A stretch of 64,000 bases of DNA, taken from contig NC_132878.1 in assembly GCF_030463535.1 (NCBI RefSeq), forward strand, positions 28,922,261 through 28,986,260. The letters run 5' to 3'. The notes under the pieces were generated by a model. It was not told the DNA's origin, did no database searches, and was given only the letters and a program-made list of their open reading frames with translations. The position numbers were made by a program, and so were the translations under genes. Shown piece after piece: positions 11,701 to 25,000 of this stretch. This stretch comes from Salminus brasiliensis. Its lineage: Eukaryota; Chordata; Actinopteri; Characiformes; Bryconidae. The first letter of the stretch is position 1, and every line of letters starts with the position of its first letter.

Positions 11701-14700
11701 CAGGTATGTCCACACAATTAGATCATTCTTACGAGTCAGCGAGGGCATTTCTGCAGTGTCACCTGCATTGGGACAGGCGTTCTCCTTATCCTCCTTTCCT
11801 TCCTTCTCTTTTTCCTCCTGTCTGGTTCCCTTGGCGTTCTGCTTTCTGTTCTGCACCTCGGCCTTCGTCCTGCGGAGAAAATACGGTCTGATAAGATCCA
11901 TTAGGTTTTGGGAGATTTTTAGGCCGAGGGCTTTTTCCCCTGGCGTGGCATCTTTCTCCCTGGCACGAGTGATGGGGTTTTCATACTCCGTCTTAAATGT
12001 TTTAGCAGTGCCCAGCAATGCCCCCTGGCACGCAAAATCGAACAGTGCCCACATTTCCCGCAGGTTGTTCTGAACGGGCGTGCCGGTCAACAGCAAGCGG
12101 TTCTGGGCCGGAATTGCATGGGCACTCTTGGCCGTTTTGGTGGATGATGTTTTGATTTTGTGCGCCTCGTCCAGAATGACGTAATCCCAGCGAAATTCCT
12201 GCTGCTGGAATGTTGCCAGCTGCTCCCAGTTGTTGATGAGCATTTGGTAAGTGGTAATGATGACACCTCCTTTCCGCTGGATGCGCTCCAGGTTCCGATT
12301 CCTCTCCACTCTGCTGGTGCCGTGGAATTCCTTCACTCGCATGCCCGGCGTCCACTTGGCAAACTCACGTACCCAGTTTTTAATGAGGGACGTTGGCATG
12401 ACCAGCAGCGTGTGATTGGCCAGCTCAGCGTCGTACATTCCAGACAAGAAGGAAATGACCTGGATGGTTTTTCCGAGGCCCATATCGTCCGCCAGAATGC
12501 CCCCACGCCGGCCGTCCCGGTGCAGGCTGTAAAGGAAGGCCACACCCTCTTTCTGATGGTCATAGAGTTTGTTATACAGCTCCTTATACAGCATTAAGCC
12601 GCTGCCGTTTACATTTATAAACTCCTCTTCTTCCTCTTCCTCCTGTGACTCTGCATCTTTGATGGCTTCCTGCAGGCGCTGGATTCGGCTCTCTAGCTTT
12701 GCACTGGGCCGCAGCTCGTATGCCAGGCGGAAAAGTTCCAGAGAGCGTCCCAGATCCCCTCGCTGAGCCGCTTCCTTGCCCTCCTCCCTGTACCTGAATA
12801 AACAAAACACACACAAAACACAAACTCTTATTTTAACATCAATTAATCTTGACAAACACTGCTGATGGATTTAAAAAACAAAAAAAAAAAAAAGAAAACT
12901 CTGATCACAGAAAGTAAAACATTCTAAAGGTGCTATCGCTACTAAAGGTACACTATCGCTGGGCTCACCTGCGGCCAAACGCGGTTAGGTAATCTAGACG
13001 TCTAAGCTGGAACTCACCACTTCAGAGTAATGTACCACAGGCCAGTTGCTGATGGCCAAGTTGCATGGCACGGCATTCAGACTTACAACCCCTGGGCTAT
13101 AGCGGTAGAGCCTTAGACTCCAGAGCCACTCTAAGCCCCTGGTTCTACTTTTGTAATAACACTATTACTCATTAATAAGTGTGTCTTTTCTCTTATTCGT
13201 TAACCTGGTTAAACACCACAACCATTGTATTTGCTAATCTCTGTACTGTGCTTGGGGAACAGTTAGCGATCACACTAGATGTGTACTGTGCCCGAGTCCA
13301 ACTGAACTGTGCCTGAGGACACGTCTTCAAGTGGGTGCGAGCACAGTACACTTGTCAAACTGTACTTTGGGGAGGAAATAGCCACGACGAAGAAACACGC
13401 AAATAGGGAATTAAATTTCACATTTCAGAACAGTGAAAAATCTTTGATATTTTCAAAGAAAAAAGTACTTATGCAGCAATTTAACACTCAAGTATACATA
13501 TATGTAAAAAAAATGACAATTTTCTTTAAACAAGCTGCTGAAACTCAACTTTTGGTTTCAGAATCAAAAACACACCACATGGAAACAAAACATGGGTGTA
13601 AAAACATTAGATTCAGTGAGTCTCTGACCTTTACACACATTCTGACAGGTTGACATCCTGACAGAGAGTTTTTCTTTAGATGTGTGCGTGTGAGGTGTAG
13701 GGTTGCAAAGGGATAGAAAATTCCCAGAAAATATCAAAGAAATTTCCAGTAAATAACTGGTATCTTTATATGGGAACTTAAGCTCAGGAAGTATAAAAAT
13801 ATTCCAAAATGTAAACTTTACAAGGCAATTTTGGGAATTTATTGGAAATAATGGATAATTTAAAATAACTCATCATCATACACTATTATCAATGCGCTGT
13901 TTTTTTGGTTTTGGTAACAGCTGACACGAATGCATAATACAAATAAGAACAATGACCTTGCAAGCAGAACTTTATAAATGCTTAATTATTTCACTGAACA
14001 ACCAAAACTTTGTTATAAAAAAAAAACAATCATTCTAGCAATCGTCTTTAAAATGTTAAATAAATAATTAATAAGTACTCATTCTTGGTTACAGAAACAA
14101 GTTGAGGCAAAAAAATAACCTAACTAGTCTCGAATGTAATTGCTCATTAGGCTTTTCTGATTTACCAGATTTTCAGAAACTGAGATTCCACCTTGATTTA
14201 ATAGTTGCTTAAGTTGCTTCAGTACTATTACTAGTGGTGAGTGTCAGCTTTCTAGAAATCATCAGGACATATGCTGTACATGTGATAGAGGAATTAACAG
14301 TGAATGCAGGGGGTGTGGGCTCAATAGCCCTATAGTGTGTAATGTGCTATGTACCTGGGATTTGAGGAGCAGCTTTGCTATTCAATTGTTTTTGGATCAT
14401 ATATTATTTTTATTTTTATTATTTTTTTTTTGTGTGTGTCTGAGTTTGTCACCTCTGGCTAAGAAAATTCCCATTTTAGTCCCATGAATTCCCGTTATTT
14501 CCCATGGTAAATTCCCCCAAAATTCCTGTAACTTTGCAACCCTAGTGAGGTGGGTCCATACCTGCGGCATTTCTCATCATCATCATCAACAACAGTGAGG
14601 GACCTGGAAACAAAATACACATGATGAATCATCACATAGTGATCTGAAAAGGTCATTATTATTAATCCAGCACATTACTACAGTTATTACCATAACTACT

Positions 14701-16179
14701 GGAAAGTATGATACTAAGGTTGCTACAGAGAGAGCTTTATATTCAAATATGCATTTTGTCATTGTTTTCAAAATTCATATATTCAAAATCTGATTATTAT
14801 TTTGACCTCCATACTTTGTTGGTGTTCACTTGTCATAACCAATCAATGAAGAGGATTTAAGATGAGCCTCATCTTTTAAACTAAACAAAATCGCCAACAG
14901 CAATAATTTACACATATTTAGTAAAAAAAAAATAAACTGTAATACTGAACCTTTTCCTTTAATAAAATGTGCCACTCTTCCCAATGTTTTATTAACTATA
15001 TCTAAAATTTATTTTACCCCAGGAGGTCCAGTAGGATTATTTGTGATAATAAATAATTTATTATAATATAATTATTATTAGATAATAAACTGAAGCCAAG
15101 TCACCTGCCCATTGTTTACCTCCCAGAGAAAACCCCTGCCTGACAGGATCAGTTACACTGTATGTATTTTAATACGGGTAAATTATGCACTGCTACAAAC
15201 ACAGGCGTCCTGGCCCACGGACAGCAGGTGTGTCACATGTAAGAGCCTGGAGAGGCGTCTAGTGGAACCGACTCTGATTCTCGACTCCTGCCACCGGAGT
15301 CAACTCCTCGACTCGGCTCAGTTTGAACCAAGATGGTGTCAGACTAAATGTGCTTACCCATCCCGGGTCAATGACTCAGTCTGACTAACTTACTGTTCAA
15401 ACATCTGTTTCACATTACGAAGCTTTTGAGGCGAGGGAGGGAGATCGAGCAGCTACAGGACCCGTGTAGTCCAAGTTCCTCAAAATAAACAGTTAGCTAG
15501 GACAGTTAACCAGTAAATATTTGATTCTGGAGCTGCTGGATGTTTCTTGTCTGAATTTATAGTTGCAGACAGTTTCCACGATTTAACCAATTTCCCTTAC
15601 GATGTAGCACTAGTGCTATATCCCCTCATCCTATTTTCTGCTTTGACACTTCAGGGGCTCTGCAGCAATTCTCTCCGGATTCTGCGGAAACTCTACTAGG
15701 TCTACTTGACAGACCTAAAAAACTACGGATACTTCAGATTCGTACCGGATTAAAGCCACGAATCTCGTCATAGATTTAAGTTTAGCTATACTAGCGACAT
15801 ATTCCCCCAGATCAACCCACAGCTAGCTAGCTAACCACCCCGGCATGTCTCTCTGTGCTGGTAAACACCGAGCTGCTGGTTAAGCAGGTCTGTGGGAGTG
15901 GAGGTGATCCCCTTCACAGCATTTAGAAACTCGATTCACCACAACGCTTCACATTCATCACTCAGTCTGGCGGATTTCACAGGAAAACGGCGAGTTTTTA
16001 AGTGTTAATGACTGTAGTAGCTGTTGCTCATTGTCATCTCTGTCCTAGCTGCTGTCGATGGCTGTAAATTCCCCTCAGAAATAGCGGCGTTAGCCGGGAA
16101 GCTAGCTAACAGTTCAGACCCGGGTCTCCACTCACCGCTCGAGCCTCTCCGCCACGGCGCGCACCTCCGCCGTCTCCAT
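8715..16179 (-). CDS. ercc6l: DNA excision repair protein ERCC-6-like (PICH), SNF2-family DNA translocase
   Basis: Three coding exons on the minus strand: 16179-16136, 12793-11020 and 10577-8715. All have GT-AG borders and matching phases, giving 1226 aa (human about 1250). PICH binds ultrafine anaphase bridges and centromeric DNA and works with PLK1 in mitosis. In sequence order: a TPR-like N-terminus (about 15-50); helicase motif I D-D-M-G-L-G-K-T (about 117-124); DEAH box (223-226); L-L-T-G-T-P motif; helicase C with D-A-Q-A-V-D-R-A-Y-R-I-G-Q shortly before residue 606; N-P-F-R-Y-F at 622-627; a long acidic Ser-rich region; and a C-terminal TPR-like PICH segment (about 1174-1226). The ATG at 16179 was chosen because it opens a 44-nt first exon whose phase fits exon 2. 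The gene appears intact. The long first intron holds a hAT MITE. Confidence 0.96.
13698..14544. mobile_element. Non-autonomous hAT element (MITE) in ercc6l intron 1
   Basis: An 847-bp element with terminal inverted repeats TAGGGTTGCAAAG and CTTTGCAACCCTA. It is flanked on both sides by the perfect 8-bp target duplication GTGAGGTG (13690-13697 and 14545-14552). Internal sub-terminal AATTCCC motifs are typical of a common teleost hAT family. It contains no transposase ORF. Confidence 0.93.
14553..16135. other. Rest of ercc6l intron 1
   Basis: AT-rich intronic DNA. I see no exon, RNA gene or further element with recognisable ends. Confidence 0.5.
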
Positions 16180-16480
16180 GATCAGAGAGTCCCGTGTCTC
16201 AGAGTCAGAACCAGAACCAGAACCAGAACTAGAACCAGAACTAGAACCAGACAGAACGAGCCTCCGCGCGCTGAGATCAAATATAAACACACCCCTCTAA
16301 CTTCTCCCGCCGCGCGCTCCGCCAATCAGCGCCGCCGCCGCTGCTTCCGCTTCTTCTTGTCGTCACGCGCAGCTCATTACCGCCACCAGCAGGAACGGTG
16401 CCGAAATCATCACCCCCCCCCCCCCTCCGCCGCGCGGTGCGCTCCCTCTCGTGCACGCGCGTGAAGCGTCTTTCAGTCGA
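16180..16480 (-). promoter_or_regulatory. Probable ercc6l promoter and 5' UTR, GC-rich
   Basis: The sequence just upstream of the ercc6l ATG is CpG-rich, unlike its surroundings. It contains a CCAAT box (16322-16326 on the plus strand, as in NF-Y sites) and an E2F-like CTCCCGCCG (around 16303-16311), a combination common in cell-cycle genes. A (CCAGAA)n hexamer run at about 16207-16250 lies in the likely 5' UTR, and a poly-C tract at about 16410-16425. The promoter role is inferred. Confidence 0.6.
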
Positions 16481-19327
16481 ATGCCGAGGCAGTCTGTTGT
16501 CTGTAGTCGTTATCTATATTTGCTGGTTTCCTGGTTGAGAAATAATATAAAACGCTCTGTACGTTTAAACTGTTTTAAACTGTTCACTGTTTATATAAAT
16601 GTAACAATTTACATAACATAAACTTATTGAAAGCAGTTAGTAACACCATGTATTATTGTCTAACTTGACTTGAAATACAGTGGTATTTTTTATAAAGACC
16701 ACCAGTAATGTGAAATAATGCATTCAAATTACCTAAGAGAAGTATTTAGCAGAAATGTATTGTTTTCTGGAGGATTGGACCACTTTTCACAAATGTCAGA
16801 GTTTTTAAAGATGCAGGGAGAAGACACAGGCTGCAGAGTCAAGAATGCAGGGAAAGAGAGGAAATATTAAACATACAGATAGTGGGAATAAAGAGAAATC
16901 CGCAAAATCAGCAGAATCTGAAATGTAGAGAGATGAGGAAGTGGAATGAGAGGGAAACTAAATGGAAATAGAGTCTGTTGAGGAGAAGCTGCAGAAGGCA
17001 GAATCAATTAGAGAGAAAGTCTGAAGAAAAGAGGGGAAAGACAGAAGGACATCTCTCCTTATAAAGTCCGACTTGATCAAGACACCACCCACCATTTCTA
17101 CAAAAGTACATCCAAAAGCCCCCCCTCTTAATGATTTCTTCCTCTCACTCTGAGGAAGTTTTTTCTTGCCACTGTTGCCATTGGCCCGCTCTCTTGAATG
17201 TTTTAAAAAGAGGAGAGAACATTTCTCAAGACATCGACATGGCGAAAACAGTTACAGAGAAAGTGATTGAAATCATTGCTTTGGATGACCAGTCTATTGC
17301 TGTGGTAGAAAATACACCATGGTATGCCCTACCCTCTCAACATGCCCCATGCCATAACAGTGCCTGCACCATGTTTGACAGTTGATATGGGATGCTTTAG
17401 ATCGTGAGCCCTTCCCTTTCCTTCTCCACACTCAGATTCGTTTTAGTTTCATCTGTCCAGCCTGTTTTTGAGTGTTACCAGTAGTTTGCATCTTGCGCCT
17501 CAAAGCATGTAATTTCACAGCAGTTGTTAACACACGTTTGAACTATTATGATCATTTCATTTAGCCTAGTAATGAGCATTAGCCTGTTACATTTCTTACT
17601 TCATGGCAGCTCTCCACATTTATTTTAGACATGTTAAGTTTGAATCAGACATTGGATTCATTACATTGGCCATGCCTATTAGCTAGCAAACTGTAATGCT
17701 TCATTTACATTTACATTTACAGATACAGTAACTTTTAGATATAACTATAGAAAAATCATAATCATGATTGTCTTTGTTCGGGCAGTGGAAGTTAACTAAA
17801 GTTAAGTGAGATTGCCAGTGAACATTCTGTGTGAGCCCACAGGAGATTTTTTTCTGAGCAAGATATGAGGTCAATAAGCTGTTGACTATTTGATACTATT
17901 TTATGTCAATTTAATGTCAACTCATATAATCCTGCATAATGCTCTGTGGCTCGCTGAGGAAATGAACAGTGCTGGGAGTTCTGAAGCATCTAAGGGCAAG
18001 TATTGGTACCTCCACCCCCGATGCTTCAGAATATTTGGCGCAGTGCGTCCGTTGTGTGACAGCCTTAACTTAATATAAGCTAACTAGATATCCACCAAGT
18101 TCTGGTACAGAATGCGGAGCTGAAGCACTGTGTACTGTTATATGAATAGGCAGGGAGACTGAATAGGTGGAGATGGGTAACAGAGCTGGCCATGACATTA
18201 ATGTTGGAAGGTACCAACCAACAGGACACAAATAAAGTGCCCTTGAACAAGGCGCCTTACCCACAACTGCTCCCTGGGCTGGAAACATGAACTCACTGTC
18301 AACCTAGTGTGTGTATGTTCTTATCACATGGAAGGGTTATTGTTACAATGAGTAGAGGGTGGAGGCGGAGGCGGACATAAGCGCAGGCGTTTATTAAAAC
18401 AAGGAAAACAAAACCCAACAAACCAAACACAAAGAGACACAAACTAAGAAAATAAGCCAAATACTAAAAAAACAAAGATAATAAGCAGAAGCAAAAACAG
18501 AACAAAACAAGACAGACCAAACTACTACACCGCAAACCAACATGATCATGCACAAAACCAGACAAGGGAAGGTGGAAACAAAGAGGTACTTGTACAGAGA
18601 GACAAGAGGAACACATGGGATTAACAAGGGGGGTGTGGCTATAGAGGAGACACAGGTGGGAACACTAATGAAAAGGAGGGGCTTGAACTGACAAGACACA
18701 AAACAGAGGCAGACATGACAGAAGAGGGGCAGGCATGACAGTTAAAGGCTGAGGTCAAATACCTAGGTGTACAACATAAGTGGGGAATGATGTTTTTTTC
18801 CTTCTTCCTTCCTTATGACAGCAGGACAAATATAAATTCTACATTTGTACAGATCGGTTTCTATATTTGGACTGTATGGGCTGGAGAAGCAAAGAGTATG
18901 TTTTGAATATAATGTCTGAACCATACTGCAAACTCCTTTAAGTCTTCTCTGTAGAAAGTTCGGTGCCATGAAAAAGTATTTTTCTTAATTTTAGTACTGC
19001 ATTTTTGTGTTTTAGGTGTTTGGACAAAATGTTGAATTAAGTGAACCTCAGTATATACTTTAAATTATTTATTTATTTATTATATCATTTATTTTTTCCC
19101 TTTTTTATTGAATAAAACCATACAGCAATATATTGTCCTTCCTGATTCCTTAAACAACCAAATGACCAAACTTTGAGTGATAATGTTATTCAGCTGATCG
19201 AACAAAGCCAGGTAAGAGAAGGGCAGTGTGTGACTGTAGGTGTAGTATGGTGAAAGCTAGAGGCTATAGTGTGCAGATGCTGTTGGAGTTGCATTATCAA
19301 AGTTGTCTGTAATCTGGTGTAATTCTC
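16481..19327. other. Repeat-rich intergenic region between ercc6l and the palindrome
   Basis: No gene is supported. It contains a hAT transposase scrap (17238-17322), a TTTACA run near 17702-17720, a tRNA-SINE-like tail (about 18230-18280, CCCTTGAACAAGGCGCCTTA) and an A/C-rich dispersed repeat at about 18355-18745 ending in GGCAGGCATGACAG. Confidence 0.55.
17238..17322 (+). pseudogene. Short relic of a hAT/ZBED-type transposase
   Basis: One frame reads V-T-E-K-V-I-E-I-I-A-L-D-D-Q-S then V-V-E-N-T. This resembles the segment that precedes the catalytic domain in hAT transposases and ZBED proteins. Only about 28 codons remain recognisable. Confidence 0.5.
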
Positions 19328-19425
19328 TTCTAAACTTTCTTCTTCTCACGTTTGTCTTTTCTTGATCTACTTATGATTCCTATTCCAGAGAATACAGCAA
19401 GTACAGAGAAGCAGTGGAACATCAC

Positions 19426-19431
19426 TTTATT
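19426..19431 (-). terminator. Candidate poly(A) signal of copy A
   Basis: TTTATT on the plus strand (AATAAA on the minus) is in the position equivalent to 44606-44611 in the other arm. Confidence 0.5.
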
Positions 19432-19456
19432 GATGCGTGATGGAGTGAGGGATGTA

Positions 19457-22022
19457 CAGTGGCATGCAAAGGTTTGGGCACCCCTGGTCAATTTCTGCTA
19501 CTGTGAATAATTTTACAGAGATCCGGGTCCGAGCCCCAAGTGAGCAAGACAATGGCGACAGTGGCAAGGAAAAACTCCCCAAAAATAAGCGGAAGAAACC
19601 TTGAGAGGAACCAAGACTCAAAAGGGGAACCCATCCTCCTTGGGTCGACACCGGATAGCAAAAGCATGAACTAAAGAAGTGATGAATGGACGTTAAGTAA
19701 CACCCTACCACCTCACAGAAGTGCTCAGATTAACCACTGAAAAATTCTGTGAGATTCTTGGGTCGTCTTTCATGCACTGCACTTTTGGTCATTTCAGGGT
19801 CGCGGTGGCAATAGGGCAAGCAAAGAAACCTAGACATCCCTGTACACAGCCAGTTCCACCTAGAGGATCCCCAGATGCACCCAGGATAATCCCTCCAGCT
19901 GGTCCTGGGTCTATCATGGTGTTTCCTCCCAGGTGGTCGTGGCGGGTAAACCTCGAAGGTGAGGTTCAGCAGATGCCTGAACTGCATCAGCTGGCTGCTC
20001 TCAGCGTGAAAGAGCAGCAGCTCTCCTCCAAGACAAGAGTGAGCACAGCGACCCAACGGTGAAAAGTTTGTTTGTCTGCTTGTTTCCACAATCTCGTTCT
20101 TTTGGTCAGTAACCAGGGTTTCTGACCATAGGTGAGGGAGAGGATGTAGATCCACTAGTAAATCGAGAGCTTTGCTTGAGGCTCAGCTCTCTCTTCACTG
20201 CTGTGGTCTGGTATAGAGACTGCAGTACTGCAGCCACTGCACCTAACCTGCGGTTGATGCCACAATCCCTCGTCCCATCACTCTTGAACAAGACCCTGAG
20301 GTACTTCAACTCCTCCACATGGGGTAGGTTTACACCCCCTACGTGGAGGGAGAATGACATCGTTTTCAGGATGCAACCATGGTCTCAGACAGGGAGGTGC
20401 TGATTCTCATACTGACCGCTTCTCTCTCAGCTTCAAACTAGTAAAGTGTGCACTGGAGGTCCCCTCATGTAGGAGCCAGCAGGACAACATCATCTGCAAA
20501 CAGCAGAGATGAAACCTCCTGCTCCTGGCTACACCTTGCTATCCTGTCCATGAATATCACAAACAGGAGTGGAGACAAGGCATAGCCCTGATGGAGTCCA
20601 ACAGCAACACTGAACTAGCTTGACCTAGTGCTGAGAATATAGACTCAGCTCTCACACACAGAGTACAAAGACCGAACAGCTCGCATTAGCGGCCGCGGCA
20701 CCCCATACTCCCGGAGCACCTCCCACAGGATGTCTCAAGAAACATGGTCATCAGCCTTCTCCGAGTCCACAAAACACATGTAGACTGGGGTGGCAAACTC
20801 GCATGCCCCCTGAACTATCTGAGGGAGAGTGAAGAGCTGGTCCACCGTTCCACGGCCAGGAGCGAATCAGCATTGCTCCTCCTGAATCTGAGGTGCAACT
20901 AACGGACAGATACTCCTTTCTAGTACTCTTAGTAGTAGACTTCTCTGGGAGGCTGAGAAGTGTGATGCCTCTGTGGTTTGCACACACTCTCCGGTCCCCT
21001 TTCTTAATTAAAAAAAAAAGAAAGAAACTGGGACCACCACCCAGTCCAGAGTCTAGTCCAGAGACACTGTTCCCGAGGACCATGCGACATTGCAGAGGCG
21101 CATCCAACACAACACCTCCCCCTCAATATCTAGAGCCTTCAGCAGTCTCATCCACTTCCTGTGCCTTGTACCTGTGGAGCATTTGAACTACCTCAGTGAC
21201 TTCGGCCACAGAAATGGATTCTGACTCCCTGGAAGCCTTCAGCCCTACTTCCTGAACAGAAGGCATGTTTCTCAGGTTTAGGAGGACCTAAAAGTGTTCC
21301 TTCAAGCACCCGACAATATTCTCAGATGAGTTCAGAGCTTCACTCATGAGCACAGTCTGGAGAGTGTCACTCTTTTCCCCTCTGAGCTGTCGGAGTGTTC
21401 TCCAGAACATCTTAAAGGCCGTCCGAAAGTTCTCCTCCATGGCCTCCCAAACTCCTTCCATGCTCTAGATTTCGCTTCTGCTCCTGCCAAAGCTGCAACC
21501 TTTTTCCTTGTTGGAACCTGTCTGCGGAGACTGGAGTCCCGAGTGAGCCAAGCTCGGAAAGCCTCCTTCTTCCGCTTGACAGCCTCCCACATCGCTGGTG
21601 TCCACCAACGGGTTCCCTGGTTGCCGCCACAACAGGCACCAACAAGCTTTTGGCCACAGCTATGTACAGCTGCTTCCACGACAGAGGTCTTGAACAGGGT
21701 CCTTTTAGACTCCATGTCCACAGCCTCTTCCAGAACATACAAGAAGTTCTCCCAGAGATGGAAGCTGACATTACTCTGGACAGAGTCCACTGCCAGGCTT
21801 TTCAAAGCAGAAACTCTTTTCCCGTCAGGAGATCCAACTCACCACCAGACGGTGAGTCGGTTAACAGCTCAGCACATCTTTACCCGAGTGTCAGAAACAT
21901 CCACGGTCCTCCCACATTACCTGATTGGGCTGAGCCCCACCAGAGTAAGTGGACTGCCCAGCCACCTGATGCTCCCCTGTGGACATTACCCCAAAAAGTG
22001 TCCATAGTTTTGCATGCCACTG
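19457..22022 (-). mobile_element. Tc1/mariner-ended element containing a LINE fragment (left arm copy)
   Basis: The ends are inverted CAGTGGCATGCAAA / TTTGCATGCCACTG and are flanked by TA on both sides (19455-19456, 22023-22024), the Tc1/mariner target signature. Between them, in antisense to the window, lie broken pieces of non-LTR retrotransposon ORF2 (a pre-RT region, a G-I-T-L-L-S-L motif and the reverse-transcriptase F-A-D-D box), with many stops and shifts. It sits 44 bases beyond the stop of the minus-strand CatSper-like gene, inside its 3' UTR. Confidence 0.85.
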
Positions 22023-22067
22023 TAGAACCCTGACCTATATAAACAGCAGCTGAGTGCAGATCTGATG

Positions 22068-25000
22068 TTATTGGATGGTCTCCTCTGCCTCGTCCTAAAA
22101 CAAGAGAAAGAACATGTCAGGAGCTCCTTCATAAGGACAAACATGGTTCTGGTGTTCTCCTACATCTGCAGCTCTTATTTGATGCTTTGCTTCTTTACTG
22201 TCTTACTGACGTTTACTCAGCTCAGCTCATTACTTTAACACTAACATTACTGTGTTGAGTTTGATTGGTTCCTGGAGTTTTCTGTTCTTATTTAAAGTTG
22301 AAAAATGTTCCTTATTATAAATGTTAGTGGTTTTAGCACAATATTTAATATCAGGAAGAACTAAACTTCCTTATTTCCTGCTCTTTAGGCTCTTTGATGA
22401 CTGAATCAGCCGAGCTCCTCTGGCTTTTTATGAGTTGTTCTGTAACTGTAATGGCATGAGTATGGAAAAGCTTCTTACCTTAAAGCTGCTTTCCACTAGT
22501 CTCTCCATCAAATAAGCATCTGTCCCGATGGAGTACTGGGTCTGCTCCATGTTGGTCAGCAGTCTCAGGTACATGGTCATGAGTTCTATCTTCCTAAAAA
22601 CGTAACAAACAACAATCCTTCAGAGAAAAGCAGTGTGAGCTTCAGGCAGTGTGAGTTCATCATCATCCAGTAGATTTGGGCTTTTGCTTCTTTGAGGAAT
22701 ATGCTGATTCTATTGTCATGCTTGAGGCACCAACATATGGGTACTTCTGAAACAGGGTCTCTCACCTCTTGCTGTAGTTCTTAGAACTGAAATGTTGTCT
22801 AAGAGCCTCCTGGTGCAACTCCTCCTCCTCTATCTGAGGCTCACTCAGCTCCAATTCTGTTGAAGTGAGAGAGATCCATAAAACACGGCATCGATACAGA
22901 ACATTAAAGAACAAGTGAACTTCAGTCATTTTAAGAACAAACTGTTTAAAAGGTCAGAAAACCGGGTTCGCTATGGAATCTATGAAAACTGGAAGGTGTG
23001 ACTAAAGCCCTAAAGTCCTTCCTCTGCGTTTTGGCCTTTAGTCGTTTTAGGGGACTGAAAACAGAGGTTTCTGAAAACACTCTCCAGGGTGGAGGTTTTT
23101 GTGTAGCTTATTCTGGTCCAATTCTGCATATCCCCTTACATTTACCACAGGGTGTTTCATCCAAATACATCTTCTCTGACTGAAAAATCACTCTCTCTCA
23201 CTCTTTTTGAACCTGCCAGCCCTTCTGTCAAGCAAGCCATGCTGTCTTTCACACTTACCTATCTCCCTGATGCACTGCAGTTCATCCTCTTGGGCGTTCT
23301 GGATCTGAAATCAGAGGTTAGTTAGAAAACTGAAACATTACACATCTATGAATGGTTCTGCATTTCAGGAGAATCATGAACTCTGCTTACCTGCTGATTG
23401 GTCTTGTTGATAGTGAGCCCTAAGTTGTCCACTAACACTGCAAGGATGATACTTGAAGGACAGAAAACAAACAGGTGAATAAATGAACATTTACATGATC
23501 GGAGTAGTGATCTAGTAGTGAAGTCTACACCATCTGACTTGTGATAGAAACTTGACTCTCTGCTCATCTGAGAGTCTGCAGTTCAACAGTGTGGTGGGAT
23601 GATTGAATTTATACTGTTAAGATAACACAAGTGCAACTGCCTCGACTTTCTACTATTAGACAGTTCAAACAGCCAGATGACTGAAAGCCTTTTATAGACA
23701 TCATTAGTGACTGTAATGTGGATCACAGAATTGGGAAGTGGGAAAACTGGGAGGTTACTCCAGGTCACTTACTTCAGGAGAATTAAATTCTCCACTAAGA
23801 TATACAGCACGAGGAAGATCATGATGTGAGCAGCTCCTGTTGGGTGTAGAAAACAGAGAGTTCAAATTCCAGCTGGACAGACAATAGGCAGTAATTGCCT
23901 TGTAATTGCTTTAATGAGTTTGCTTTTCCTGTGACATGTTGACTACTAGAAAGAGACGAGCCCTTACCGTTGTTACTGCTGGTGCTGTAGACCAGGGACC
24001 AGTCATCCAGCGTCAGCACCTGAAACAAGGTGGTGGTGGTGCTGAAAATACTTCCGAAGCGTTCCGGGTCCGTCTGACTATACAGCACCCGGAGAAAAAT
24101 GGCGAACATGGACAGAATCAAAATCATGATGCATGACGTAGAGCCGATGGAGCGGAGGGACTTCACAGCAGTTGCTAGGATGACCTGGAGCGTGTGAAAG
24201 GAGCTAGAAAGAGAGAGAGAGAGATCGAGTTAGCAGAACTGCTGAGAATCACTTGATTTACAGCTCTTAGTTGATTGATCTTTTACACCTAAAGACTTTA
24301 TATCATAATCTAATAGATCATAACCTAATCATGCTGACATCAGTACAGAATTCATAACAGAGCTAATAAAATAGTGGACATCAGTCAGTGATTCAAAGTG
24401 ATGACACTCAGAACTGCCTAATTATCATGATGACAACAGAGGAGCAGTTTTCCTCACCGCATGGCTTTCAGCAAACGGAATGCTCGGACTGCTCGTGCTC
24501 CTTTCATGATCTTCAGCATCCGGAAGATGCTGGAGGTTTGCTTGCTGCTAAAGAGTCCTGTGGACTGCAGCAACGGCAGTGTGAAGTCTACCACACTCAT
24601 CACCACAATGATGAGATCTGAAAGAAAAAAGAGGAAGAGGAAGAAGAATGAAGAGTCTGGAGAAGTTCTAACATACTAACATATACAAACTCAGTCCCTG
24701 ATCTTCTAAAATCATCTGCAAATGGAGTTCAGCTTGCAGGAACTGGCTGCCATTTGAAGACCAAGTTGACTACTCTCATAAGAGACAGATCAGCTCACCC
24801 ATATTGTTCCAGTGGTTCAAGAAGTAGTTGTGCCCCAATACCACAAGCTTCAGGAAGAACTCCATCAGGTAGATACCCAGGAAACAGGCATCCACCACTG
24901 AGAACACCCAACCTGTTCCAGCCACATAAAACAACATGTACAGATAAGCCCTTTTACTCACCCTGTAATCTGACAGACAGCACTTTACCATTAGAGGAAA

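Noticed and set aside
13309-13653. 114-codon ORF in ercc6l intron 1
   Set aside because: It is AT-rich, has no domain or splice context, and resembles no known family.
21344-21805. ORFs of 100-230 codons at 19.4-22.0 kb and 42.1-44.7 kb as host genes
   Set aside because: They are frames of a decayed LINE reverse-transcriptase region inside the Tc1-ended element, with repeated stops and shifts.
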